From Patescibacteria group bacterium (GTDB lineage: Bacteria > Patescibacteriota > Patescibacteriia > GCA-002772895), in contig JAHINX010000031.1 in the NCBI GenBank assembly GCA_018895765.1, positions 1-15,967 of the forward strand: a stretch of 15,967 nucleotides of DNA, given 5' to 3'. Below, piece after piece: positions 1 through 6,231 of this stretch; the first letter of the stretch is position 1; the number at the start of each line of letters is the position of its first letter. Both the position numbers and the translations under genes were made by a program. The notes beneath the pieces were generated by a model that had not been told where the DNA came from, ran no database searches, and saw only the letters and a program-made list of their open reading frames with translations.

Positions 1-214
1 AGATTTATTATCTGAAAATATAAAGTGGAAAGATATAAGACCTGTCGAAACAGATATGTTAAAAGAAGTAAAAGAAAAAGCAAGTATACAGGTGGCGCAT
101 CCAAGTCTTCTGCGATTAGTATTAGAAAAAGATGGTAAAAAAGGGTGGATTATTCCAGTTATACGTAGGGATATAAAAGAAGTAATAGATACATTTCACC
201 AATACTATAAATAG
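1..214 (+). CDS. 3' end of an unrecognised protein (partial)
   Basis: An open frame enters from the left edge, with codons beginning at base 2, and stops at TAG 212-214. It gives about 70 C-terminal residues. The segment is charged and soluble, rich in Lys and Glu, with a stretch containing KKGWIIPVIRRDIKEVID and ending in HQYYK. I do not recognise the family and see no membrane segment. A good Rho-independent terminator follows 57 bases later, which supports a genuine gene end. The codon pattern (A/T third positions) is like that of the neighbouring genes. Confidence 0.6.
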   Translation, partial: DLLSENIKWKDIRPVETDMLKEVKEKASIQVAHPSLLRLVLEKDGKKGWIIPVIRRDIKEVIDTFHQYYK

Positions 215-270
215 CTATATCTTAACAGTATAATTTTTCCGGTTTGTGTGGTTGGATTTTTTTAATTTCC

Positions 271-302
271 AATAAATACACTGTGGTGTGTTTATTTTTT
301 TT
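271..302 (+). terminator. Rho-independent terminator after the partial gene
   Basis: An 11-bp stem pairs AATAAATACAC (271-281) with GTGTGTTTATT (286-296), with one G-T wobble and a TGTG loop, and runs directly into a T tract (297-302). It suits termination of the gene ending at 214. Confidence 0.7.
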
Positions 303-354
303 GAGGAAAAAGATATATAATGATAAGATATAGGTATAATCAATTTTTTTTAAT

Positions 355-612
355 ATGGCGTCATTAATAGAATTGCCTAGTGCGTGGGAAATGGCAAAAG
401 AAATATGGCCTTGGTTTTGGGGTATCAATAAAATATTCTGGCCAATCTGGATCGTTATAGGCATTTTTATATTGTTTAAAATATTTAGTCGGAGACTAGA
501 AGTATTTATAGATAATAAAAAGCGTGAATCAAAAATGAAAAAATGTCCCGATTGCGCCAAGTGGGTACCCAAAGAAGCTAAAAAATGCGCATACTGTAGT
601 AAAATATTATAA
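355..612 (+). CDS. Small membrane protein with C-terminal zinc ribbon
   Basis: An 85-residue protein. Residues about 15-45 are strongly hydrophobic and Trp-rich (WPWFWGINKIFWPIWIVIG), giving one or two tightly packed membrane helices. A basic stretch follows, then two CxxC pairs (CPDCAKWVPKEAKKCAYC), a typical short zinc-ribbon tail placed on the cytoplasmic side. The start ATG 355 has no Shine-Dalgarno sequence; only a T-rich leader precedes it, as elsewhere in this window. The zinc-ribbon knuckle is certain at sequence level, but the function is unknown. A longer open frame on the opposite strand (222-572) is its antisense shadow. Proteins of this build are often seen as small membrane-anchored regulators, but that is only an analogy. 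Confidence 0.75.
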   Translation: MASLIELPSAWEMAKEIWPWFWGINKIFWPIWIVIGIFILFKIFSRRLEVFIDNKKRESKMKKCPDCAKWVPKEAKKCAYCSKIL

Positions 613-656
613 AAAATAAGAAGTAGAGTTGTAAAAATATAATTAATTTTTTAAAT

Positions 657-914
657 ATGGCGGGTTCAATAAAAAAATCGGGGTGCGGGTTTGTGCGGAT
701 TGCAATAGTTTTTATTTTTTGCGCATTGGCTGGATTTTTTGTTTATGAGGGTGTATCCCTCATCTATTCCGGCGTTCAGGGAAAATGGGAAGTGATTTTA
801 GAATTTCAAGGTCTAAAACTTTATATCACCAGCATCATCCCCGGACTTTTTGTGGCATTTTCCGGAGTGGCAATAATTCTCTGGGGCCTCCCCAAAGCCA
901 TAAAAAACCTCTAA
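657..914 (+). CDS. Small two-helix membrane protein
   Basis: An 85-residue protein with two clear hydrophobic segments, at about residues 13-40 (FVRIAIVFIFCALAGFFVYE) and 57-78 (IIPGLFVAFSGVAIILWG), joined by a short polar loop. It ends in a basic tail (PKAIKNL). It starts 44 bases after the preceding zinc-ribbon gene on the same strand, so the two may be co-transcribed, and is followed by hairpins and a terminator. The family is not recognised. An alternative frame of 146 codons (785-1225) overlaps it but runs on through intergenic hairpins and is not believed. Confidence 0.7.
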   Translation: MAGSIKKSGCGFVRIAIVFIFCALAGFFVYEGVSLIYSGVQGKWEVILEFQGLKLYITSIIPGLFVAFSGVAIILWGLPKAIKNL

Positions 915-931
915 TCCTATATAACTTTACT

Positions 932-986
932 GTAGGGCTCCCGAAGCCCTACTATTATCTTAACTGTAGGGAGCTAAGCTCCCTAC
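932..986. repeat. Pair of related GTAGGG hairpins
   Basis: Two perfect 8-bp hairpins stand side by side: GTAGGGCT/AGCCCTAC (932-939 with 945-952) and GTAGGGAG/CTCCCTAC (966-973 with 979-986). The shared GTAGGG...CCCTAC ends suggest two copies of one short intergenic palindrome (REP-like). Neither is followed by a strong T tract. Confidence 0.55.
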
Positions 987-1000
987 CAATTCGCGCGGAG

Positions 1001-1033
1001 ATGAACATACATATGTATGTTCATTTTTGTTTT
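1001..1033 (+). terminator. Perfect 24-bp palindrome plus T-rich tail
   Basis: ATGAACATACAT (1001-1012) is followed immediately by its exact reverse complement (1013-1024), then TTTTGTTTT. It probably terminates the two small membrane-protein genes upstream. The lack of a spacer means the RNA loop must open a few pairs. Confidence 0.6.
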
Positions 1034-1199
1034 AAGGTGGGGATGAGATTGCCGCGAGATTGCCGTGCCCTGATTATCCTTTTTCGCAAAGCTTCATCCG
1101 TCGCCAGGGCTATGGATGATAAAACGAAGGACACAGCAGGGTTCGTAATGACAGAAGAGGGGCGGGCATTGCTCATTTTTTGCGTGCAGGTTTGTTTGG
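1034..1199. other. Gene-free spacer resembling a dispersed intergenic repeat
   Basis: The stretch is more G+C rich than its surroundings and carries GAGATTGCCGCGAGATTGCCG and GGGTTCGTAATGACA, motifs that recall the GCAATCTCG/TGTCATT intergenic repeats scattered through many bacterial genomes. The only frame across it starts inside the preceding gene and reads through hairpins, so I see no gene. The repeat assignment is from memory and needs a genome self-comparison. Confidence 0.35.
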
Positions 1200-1221
1200 C
1201 TTGTCAAGTTTTAAGGACGAT

Positions 1222-1251
1222 TTGACAAGAAAATTTAAATTGTTGTATAAT
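1222..1251 (+). promoter_or_regulatory. Consensus sigma70 promoter, near-leaderless
   Basis: TTGACA (1222-1227) and TATAAT (1246-1251) are both perfect, with an 18-bp spacer. The predicted transcript would begin close to 1258, only a few bases before ATG 1261. The -35 box lies in the right arm of an 8-bp inverted repeat, CTTGTCAA (1200-1207) with TTGACAAG (1222-1229), a possible operator. Confidence 0.7.
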
Positions 1252-1260
1252 TAAAATATA

Positions 1261-1541
1261 ATGAGTAGCTGTGGATATTTTTTAAAAATATTAAAATTAA
1301 TTAATAAATACGAGGGCAGTAATGAAACCGTTACAAAATGTAACGCTTTGAAAATGCTTGCCTTAGACGGGAAAATGAGAGAAACGGACGTCGCGGACGT
1401 GGAAACCATTTTTCGGCTTATTCAATCAATCCCATTGCCAATTCTGGCAATGGATTAAATGCCCAGAAAACTGGTAAAAAAGTTGTTTTTGGCAAAAACT
1501 TCCTGCCGGAGAAAAAGAAGATGAATAAACTAATCAACTAA
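1261..1541 (+). pseudogene. Decayed DinD/BRO-N-type gene (internal deletion and frameshift)
   Basis: The 65-codon frame 1261-1458 contains NETVTKCNALKMLALDGKMR, then ETDVADVETIFRLIQSIP. This closely matches the conserved core of DinD-like (DNA-damage-inducible protein D, BRO N-terminal) proteins as I remember them. The N-terminal strands of the domain are missing. After the IQSIP motif the frame changes. In the next frame, from about 1440 to TAA 1539-1541, the sequence reads NSGNGLNAQKTGKKVVFGKN then FLPEKKK, which resembles the far C-terminal tail of the same family. So the middle, well over 100 residues in intact members, has been lost and the two ends are joined out of frame. It may still express a 65-residue fragment from the perfect promoter just upstream. 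Known: DinD-type proteins are linked to the SOS response and RecA. Inferred: a remnant beside a LexA-like gene. Confidence 0.65.
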
Positions 1542-1572
1542 TTAACTGAATGGATTATTTTTTCTTTAGGTT

Positions 1573-1669
1573 CTCCCCTCTGTACTCAGGGGGGAGTTAG
1601 AGGGGGGGATTTGGAAAAAATAAAAAATGAAGACCCCCCACCTAACCTCCCCCCGAGTACGGAGGGAGG
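1573..1669. repeat. Large imperfect inverted repeat, MITE/REP-like
   Basis: The left arm (about 1573-1609; CTCCCCTCTGTACTC then GGGGGGAGTTAGAGGGGG) and the right arm (about 1632-1669; CCCCCCACCTAACCTCC then GAGTACGGAGGGAGG) are reverse complements over about 37 bp with a few mismatches. They are separated by about 22 A-rich bases. No frame is present. Its sequence recalls the CTCCCCC-type intergenic repeats common in bacteria. It could fold as a very stable RNA hairpin and end transcription of the upstream remnant. Confidence 0.6.
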
Positions 1670-1731
1670 AAAAAGAAGACCTCATAATTCAAACTAATTA
1701 ACTAATAAAATAATTAACCTACTATAATTAT

Positions 1732-2361
1732 ATGCATGTCATTCAACACAAAATTTTAAACCTTGCGCATGAAAAGGATTTGAGTCCATATACACTAAGG
1801 CAGATTGGTGAACTTGTCGGTGAGCCACATCCGCAAAAAATAAGCCACCATTTAACCCAGCTCTACAGAAAAAATTTGCTTAGGCGTGATAAGCAAAGCG
1901 GCAAAATAGAGGTTGTAAAACTCGGGATGGTTCAGACCGCCGGGATTTTGTCTATTCCAATAGTTGGTTCGGCAAATTGCGGAAGCGCGACAATTTTTGC
2001 CGACCAGAATATTGAGGGATTTTTAAAAATTTCAGAGCGCTTGGTAAGTAACCGACGCGGACTTTTTGTAATAAAAGCAATTGGCAATTCTATGAACAGG
2101 GCGAACATCGGCGGCAAAAATATTGAAGAAGGGGATTATGTGATTATAAACAGCGAAGCGGGCGCGCCCAAAGACGGGGACTATGTTCTTTCTATAATTG
2201 ATGATGTGGGAAATATAAAAAAATATAAAGCCGACCGCAAGAATAATCAAATTGTCCTATTGTCCGAATCTACGCAGGACTACCCGCCGATTTTTATCCA
2301 TCCTGATGACAAGTTTATTATAAATGGAAGAGTGGATCAGGTGATAAAAAATTTTAAATAA
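1732..2361 (+). CDS. LexA-like S24-family autocleaving repressor
   Basis: A 209-residue protein, close to LexA in length. Residues 1-65 form a winged-helix DNA-binding domain (SPYTLRQIGELVGEPHPQKI then SHHLTQLYRKNLL). Residues 66-209 form a peptidase S24 domain. The probable self-cleavage site is Cys83-Gly84 in GSANCGSATIFA. The catalytic Ser120 lies in AIGNSMNRA and the Lys163 general base in GNIKKYK, both aligning with Ser119 and Lys156 of E. coli LexA. Known: such repressors cut themselves when stimulated by RecA filaments after DNA damage. The toxin gene begins 4 bases after this stop, so the two are surely one transcript. The start ATG 1732 is preceded by ACTATAATTAT with no Shine-Dalgarno sequence. 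It may be the cell's LexA or a prophage-type or toxin-linked regulator; the toxin partner favours the latter. Confidence 0.85.
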   Translation: MHVIQHKILNLAHEKDLSPYTLRQIGELVGEPHPQKISHHLTQLYRKNLLRRDKQSGKIEVVKLGMVQTAGILSIPIVGSANCGSATIFADQNIEGFLKISERLVSNRRGLFVIKAIGNSMNRANIGGKNIEEGDYVIINSEAGAPKDGDYVLSIIDDVGNIKKYKADRKNNQIVLLSESTQDYPPIFIHPDDKFIINGRVDQVIKNFK

Positions 2362-2365
2362 TTTT

Positions 2366-2845
2366 ATGGATGCGGATAAAGAAATAGCAAAAAATTTTAT
2401 AGATTGGACTAGGCTGAAAATAAAGATTCATTTTAAGGAGAAGCGGGAATTATATTTTAAAGAAAGAGAAATATGGTGGGCAAGCTTGGGACAGAATATA
2501 GGATATGAACGAGATGGTAAAAATGAAAATTTTGAGAGGCCGGTTCTTATGATAAAAGTTTTTAATGGCGAGGTGTTATGGGTGTTACCAATAACTAGTA
2601 AGGATAAAACTGGAAAATTTTATGTACGAACAGAGTATGAACGTGAGAAATATTCAATAATTTTATCACAATTGCGATTAATTAGCAGTCAAAGGTTATT
2701 AAGGAAATTAAGGACTATTCCAGAAGGAGAGTTTAGGGTTGTTAAAGAAAAAATAAAAAGATTCTTACAAAAACGATCCCCCGACAAAGTCGGGGGTCTC
2801 GGAGGCCGAAGCCATTTGTACTTTAATTATAACATAAAGAAATGA
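2366..2845 (+). CDS. PemK/MazF-family toxin (probable endoribonuclease)
   Basis: A 159-residue protein. The MazF/PemK SH3-like fold spans about residues 34-140: REIWWASLGQNIGYE (strand 1 and the substrate loop), RPVLMIKVFNGEVLWVLPIT (strands 2-3; the usual RPvlVl...PITS pattern), then SIILSQLRLISSQRLLRKL, matching the conserved Q-R-x-[IL]...R-L segment. Known: the family cuts RNA in stalled or growth-arrested cells. An N-terminal helix of about 30 basic residues precedes the fold. The last 20 or so residues are encoded by a perfect hairpin and seem to be an added tail. Its partner is the LexA-like repressor 4 bases upstream; no classical small antitoxin gene is present. The pairing with an S24 repressor is seen; its role as antitoxin is inferred. 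Confidence 0.8.
   Translation: MDADKEIAKNFIDWTRLKIKIHFKEKRELYFKEREIWWASLGQNIGYERDGKNENFERPVLMIKVFNGEVLWVLPITSKDKTGKFYVRTEYEREKYSIILSQLRLISSQRLLRKLRTIPEGEFRVVKEKIKRFLQKRSPDKVGGLGGRSHLYFNYNIKK
2778..2796. repeat. Perfect 8-bp hairpin inside the toxin 3' end
   Basis: CCCCCGAC (2778-2785), an AAA loop, and GTCGGGGG (2789-2796). It is followed by GGAGGCCGAAGCC, not a T tract. It looks like a short G+C-rich intergenic palindrome that has moved into, or been read through by, the toxin frame, adding a SPDKVGGLGG stretch. Confidence 0.6.
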
Positions 2846-2848
2846 TAT

Positions 2849-2878
2849 TTGTCAACAATATAAAATATTGTTTAAAAT
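2849..2878 (+). promoter_or_regulatory. Helicase promoter with palindromic operator candidate
   Basis: TTGTCA (2849-2854) and TAAAAT (2873-2878) are spaced 18 bp apart, about 45 bases before the helicase start. The spacer is almost entirely a palindrome, AACAATAT-AAA-ATATTGTT (2854-2872), with perfect 8-bp arms. A dimeric repressor bound there would block the polymerase. The adjacent LexA-like protein is an obvious candidate, but the same palindrome is not in front of its own gene. Confidence 0.45.
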
Positions 2879-2922
2879 TAGGAAAATATAAATTCTATAA
2901 AAATTTTAAAAATTAAAATTAT

Positions 2923-4596
2923 ATGACACAAAAAGACGCGCTTGATATTTTGAAAATGGGATACAATATTTATCTAACCGGTGCCGCCGGAAGTGGCAAG
3001 ACCTATCTATTGAATAGCTATATTAGTTTTTTAAAAGACAGGGGAGTGGGGGTCGGCATTACCGCTTCAACCGGAATTGCGGCCACGCACATGAATGGCA
3101 GAACAATTCATTCTTGGTCTGGCATTGGAATTAAAGAGAACTTGGCGCCGGCCGATGTGCGTTCGTTGCGCAAAAATTCTAAACTTCGCAAAAGGATTGA
3201 AAAAACCAGTGTTCTTATTATTGACGAGGTTTCGATGTTGCGCGCGCGCCAGCTGGATATGATTGATAAAATTTGTAAAGAATTTCGAAGTAGCGATCTG
3301 CCGTTTGGGGGTTTGCAAATTATTTTGTGCGGAGATTTTTTTCAGCTTCCGCCTGTTAAAAAGGGTGGCGAAGAAGTGAGTTTTGTAAATAAGTCAAAGG
3401 CGTGGCAGGAGATGGGAATCAGAATTTGTTATTTGGATGAACAGCATAGGCAGGGAGATGGAAAATTTTTACAGCTGTTGAATAATATAAGGAAAAACGA
3501 AGTTGACGAGGATGACATAGCCGCCCTTATGGAAAGGATGAATAATCCGCTTGCCAAAAATATTGCTTTAACAAAACTTTATACTCACAATGCTGATGTT
3601 GACGCGATTAATGATTTTGAACTTAAAAAAATCCAGCAAAAGGCGAAAAAATATGAGATGTATTCTATGGGCAAATCGTTTTTGATAGAAGCGCTTAAAA
3701 AGAGCTGTCTTGCGCCGGAAAATCTTGTTTTGAAAAAAGGAGCTGTGGTGATGTTTGTAAAAAATAATTTTGAAAAAGGGTATGTAAACGGAACGTTGGG
3801 AATAATTGCGGATTTTGATGAAAATAATTGTCCGATTGTAAAAACGAATTCCGGAAAAACGATTCTTGCAACTCCCGAGAGCTGGATAGTTGAAGAAAAT
3901 GGCAACGCAGAAGCCAGAATTAGCCAGGTTCCGCTTCGGCTCGCTTGGGCGATTACCGTGCATAAGAGCCAAGGGATGAGTTTGGATGCGGCGCAGATTG
4001 ATTTGAGCAAGTCGTTTGAATATGGGATGGGGTATGTGGCGCTTTCAAGAGTAAGGTCGCTTGATGGAATTAAATTATTGGGAATTAATGAGGTCGCTTT
4101 GCGGGTTAATCCGGAAATTACAGAGATTGATAGCGAATTTATACGGATGTCGGAGGGAGCGGAGAGCGAATTGGGGCAAATGGAACCCTTGGAAATAAAT
4201 AAAAAGCAGAAAGAGTTTTTTAAATTGATTATGCCGCCGGAGATTGATTTTGAAATCGGGGATAAGGATTATTTTAAGCATACCGAACGCATTCTGCGCG
4301 AGCCAACCCATCAAAAGACAAAAAAGCTCATAGCGCAAAAGATGCCGTTGGAGAAAATTGCCGTTCTGCGTGGCCTTGTGAAAGATACGGTTATAGGACA
4401 CATTGAAAAATTGCTTAAAGAAGGCGAGAAAATTGATATAGATTATCTTAAGCCGGCGCATGATGATTTTGAAAAGATAAGAATCGCCTTTAAGTCCTCT
4501 GAAGATGGCCGACTCCGCTCTGTTTACGAGCTGTTGGGTGAAAAATATTCTTATGAAATTTTGCGCCTTGCGCGTGTTTGGCTGGATGTGAGTTAG
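2923..4596 (+). CDS. PIF1-family DNA helicase (superfamily 1B)
   Basis: A 557-residue ATP-dependent DNA helicase. Walker A is GAAGSGKT (residues 20-27); motif Ia is TASTGIAATHMNGRTIHSW (48-66); Walker B is IIDEVSM (99-105); motif III is GDFFQLPPV (137-145); motif V is TVHKSQGMSLD (345-355); motif VI is YVALSRVRSLDGI. This order is diagnostic of the PIF1/RecD2 branch. Residues about 463-505 (KTKKLIAQKMPLEKIA, then DTVIGHIEKLL) form a helix-turn-helix like that at the C-terminus of some RecQ and PIF1 helicases. Known: 5'-to-3' unwinding, G-quadruplex and fork processing. It is read from its own promoter after the repressor-toxin pair. No Shine-Dalgarno sequence is present; the leader is A/T only. 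Confidence 0.92.
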   Translation: MTQKDALDILKMGYNIYLTGAAGSGKTYLLNSYISFLKDRGVGVGITASTGIAATHMNGRTIHSWSGIGIKENLAPADVRSLRKNSKLRKRIEKTSVLIIDEVSMLRARQLDMIDKICKEFRSSDLPFGGLQIILCGDFFQLPPVKKGGEEVSFVNKSKAWQEMGIRICYLDEQHRQGDGKFLQLLNNIRKNEVDEDDIAALMERMNNPLAKNIALTKLYTHNADVDAINDFELKKIQQKAKKYEMYSMGKSFLIEALKKSCLAPENLVLKKGAVVMFVKNNFEKGYVNGTLGIIADFDENNCPIVKTNSGKTILATPESWIVEENGNAEARISQVPLRLAWAITVHKSQGMSLDAAQIDLSKSFEYGMGYVALSRVRSLDGIKLLGINEVALRVNPEITEIDSEFIRMSEGAESELGQMEPLEINKKQKEFFKLIMPPEIDFEIGDKDYFKHTERILREPTHQKTKKLIAQKMPLEKIAVLRGLVKDTVIGHIEKLLKEGEKIDIDYLKPAHDDFEKIRIAFKSSEDGRLRSVYELLGEKYSYEILRLARVWLDVS

Positions 4597-4633
4597 TTTA
4601 CGGGGCTGTTTTGATGGGATTGCCGCAAAAATT

Positions 4634-4662
4634 TTGACCAAAGCTACATATTATTATATAAT
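4634..4662 (+). promoter_or_regulatory. Promoter for the YbaK-like gene and probably scpA
   Basis: TTGACC (4634-4639) and a perfect TATAAT (4657-4662) have a 17-bp spacer. The predicted RNA start near 4669 leaves a leader of about 85 bases holding the ATTCGTAATTAGTA repeats. The -10 box sits in an AT palindromic region (ACATATTATTATATAATATATGT). Confidence 0.65.
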
Positions 4663-4691
4663 ATATGTAATAATAACAAGAATAATTAATT

Positions 4692-4752
4692 AGAATTTAC
4701 GAATTAGGAAGCATCCTTTATTCGTAATTAGTAATTAGTAATTCGTAATTAA
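4692..4752. repeat. ATTCGTAATTAGTA repeat cluster
   Basis: TAATTAGTAATTAGTAATTCGTAATTA-type units are repeated in tandem at 4719-4751 and face an inverted copy, AATTTACGAATTA (4694-4706), across GGAAGCATCC. The leader RNA can fold into a weak hairpin. A related unit, ATTCGTATTAGTATT, occurs at 7083-7097 in front of dacA, so this looks like a dispersed intergenic element. Confidence 0.5.
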
Positions 4753-4753
4753 T

Positions 4754-5512
4754 ATGTCTATCCCAAAAACGATTCTTAATTATTTGAAAAAGAACGATAT
4801 TGAAGTGCACGTAGAAGGCCACAAAAAGGTCTATACCGCTTATGACTTGGCAAAAACAATGAATGAGAAGCTTAATAATATCGGCAAATCGCTTCTCGTA
4901 AAAGTAGACGGAAAGCCATATTTGGTTTTGGTTCCGGGCCACTATCATTTGGATCTTGGTAAAATTAAAAAAGAATTAAAAGCAAAAAAAGTTGAGCTGG
5001 CAAGTGAAAAGCATGTTAAAAAATTATTAAACACAAAGCTTGGCGCGCTTCATCCTTTTACCGGTATACATAAAGTAGAGCTTTTGTTGGATAAGGCGCT
5101 TCTAAAATCTAAGGAAGCGATTATAAATGCCGGAAGTTTTACAGAAAGCTTGAGAATGAAGACAAAAGATTTGCATAAACTGGAAAACGCGAGAGTTGGA
5201 GAATTTGGAAAGCTTGTTGTTAAAGCAGGTAAAAAAGCAGTTAAATCTGCGCCGAAAAAAGTTAAAAAAGTGGTTAAGCAAATAAAAAAAGCAGGCGGAC
5301 AAGTTAGAAAAGCCGTAAAAAAAGCATCATCTTCTAAGGCCGGACAAAAGGCAAAAAAAACTGCTAAGAAAGTTTATAAGAAAGCGATGAAAACAAAAGC
5401 TGGAAAAAAAGTTGCCAAAAAAGTTAAGAAAGTGGTTAAAAAGATTGAAAAGAAATCTCCGGTTAAAGTGAATATTAGCAAAATTCCAGCGATCAAGAGG
5501 AAAAAGAGATAA
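4754..5512 (+). CDS. YbaK/EbsC-type aminoacyl-tRNA deacylase with histone-H1-like tail
   Basis: A 252-residue protein in two parts. Residues 1-150 form a YbaK/ProX-type editing domain. Lys45 in NIGKSLLVKVDG aligns with the functionally essential Lys46 of YbaK, and GALHPF (97-102) matches the family's G-x-x-[ST/H]-P-F pocket motif. Known: these domains hydrolyse mischarged tRNAs, such as Cys-tRNA(Pro) or Ala-tRNA(Pro). Residues about 155-252 are a low-complexity basic tail with 39 Lys in 98 residues, made of KKVKK, KKAxKK and KAGKK units separated by Ala and Val, like histone H1 or Hc1-type bacterial proteins. The frame is intact with no break between the parts, so this is a genuine fusion. 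The tail probably binds RNA or DNA non-specifically. scpA starts 24 bases downstream. Confidence 0.8.
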   Translation: MSIPKTILNYLKKNDIEVHVEGHKKVYTAYDLAKTMNEKLNNIGKSLLVKVDGKPYLVLVPGHYHLDLGKIKKELKAKKVELASEKHVKKLLNTKLGALHPFTGIHKVELLLDKALLKSKEAIINAGSFTESLRMKTKDLHKLENARVGEFGKLVVKAGKKAVKSAPKKVKKVVKQIKKAGGQVRKAVKKASSSKAGQKAKKTAKKVYKKAMKTKAGKKVAKKVKKVVKKIEKKSPVKVNISKIPAIKRKKR

Positions 5513-5536
5513 GGGGGAGTTAATCCGTAAATAGAT

Positions 5537-6229
5537 ATGTATAATATAAAATTGGAGCAGTTTGAAGGTCCTTTGGATCTTTTATTACAGCTTATAGAAA
5601 AGGAGGACCTGGATATAAACCAGATTTCGCTTGCCAAAATCGCAGATGAATATATTGATTACGTTGAGCATCAAGATCACATACCCGCAGGCGAACTGGC
5701 GGATTTTTTATTGATTGCATCAAAACTTTTATATATAAAATCAAAATCTTTATTGCCATATCTTGTTTGGGACGAGGCGGATGAAGACGCCACTTCTTTG
5801 GAAGAACAGCTAAAGCTTTATAAAGAGTTTGTTGAGGCCTCGCAAAAAATAGATTCTTTGATAAAAAATGGGAGATATTTGTTTTCGCGTGAAAGAGCGG
5901 TTTTGCCGGTAGGATTTTATCCTCCAAAAAAATTGAAAGCGTCGGAATTGCGGAGAATTTTTATGGAAATTTTGAATAGGATTGAGCCATTGATAAAAAA
6001 AGGAAAAGAAATAAAACAGCAAGTCGTATCCATAAGGCAAAAAATAGATGATTTGAAAAGAATGATAGGCAAAAAGGCAAAACTTGGTTTTAGGGAATTT
6101 GTTGGAAAGGCAAAAAATAAAACAGAGGTGGTTGTGAGCTTTTTGGCTTTATTGGAATTAATAAAACAGAAAATTATAAATGTATCGCAGGAGGAGCTAT
6201 TCAAAGAGATAGAAATAAGTAAAAAGTAG
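5537..6229 (+). CDS. scpA: Segregation and condensation protein A
   Basis: A 230-residue ScpA kleisin that bridges the Smc head domains and binds ScpB dimers in the Smc-ScpAB condensin. The N-terminal hallmark is LEQFEGPLDLLLQLIEKEDL (residues 6-25), followed by ISLAKIADEYIDY and ADFLLIASKLLYIKSKSLLP, which together form the Smc-neck-binding helical domain. The C-terminal winged helix (EVVVSFLALLELIKQKIINV) binds the other Smc head. The length is normal. A purine-rich GGGGGAG lies 19 bases before the start, too far for a normal ribosome site. scpB usually follows directly; here a 233-base structured spacer separates the two. Confidence 0.95.
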   Translation: MYNIKLEQFEGPLDLLLQLIEKEDLDINQISLAKIADEYIDYVEHQDHIPAGELADFLLIASKLLYIKSKSLLPYLVWDEADEDATSLEEQLKLYKEFVEASQKIDSLIKNGRYLFSRERAVLPVGFYPPKKLKASELRRIFMEILNRIEPLIKKGKEIKQQVVSIRQKIDDLKRMIGKKAKLGFREFVGKAKNKTEVVVSFLALLELIKQKIINVSQEELFKEIEISKK

Positions 6230-6231
6230 TA

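Noticed and set aside
222..572. 116-codon frame on the - strand
   Set aside because: It is antisense to the zinc-ribbon membrane protein and to a terminator; the + strand product has clear CxxC motifs and a membrane helix.
785..1225. 146-codon open frame downstream of the small membrane protein
   Set aside because: It starts inside a better gene, crosses three hairpins including a terminator, and its translation looks like repeat-derived sequence, not a folded protein.
1459..1524. 21-codon basic frame (MPRKLVKKLF...) after the DinD-like fragment
   Set aside because: The same DNA read in another frame gives the expected DinD C-terminal tail, so this frame is a by-product of the frameshift.
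3568..4010. Two long - strand frames inside the helicase gene
   Set aside because: Shadows of the PIF1-type coding region, whose motifs are complete on the + strand.
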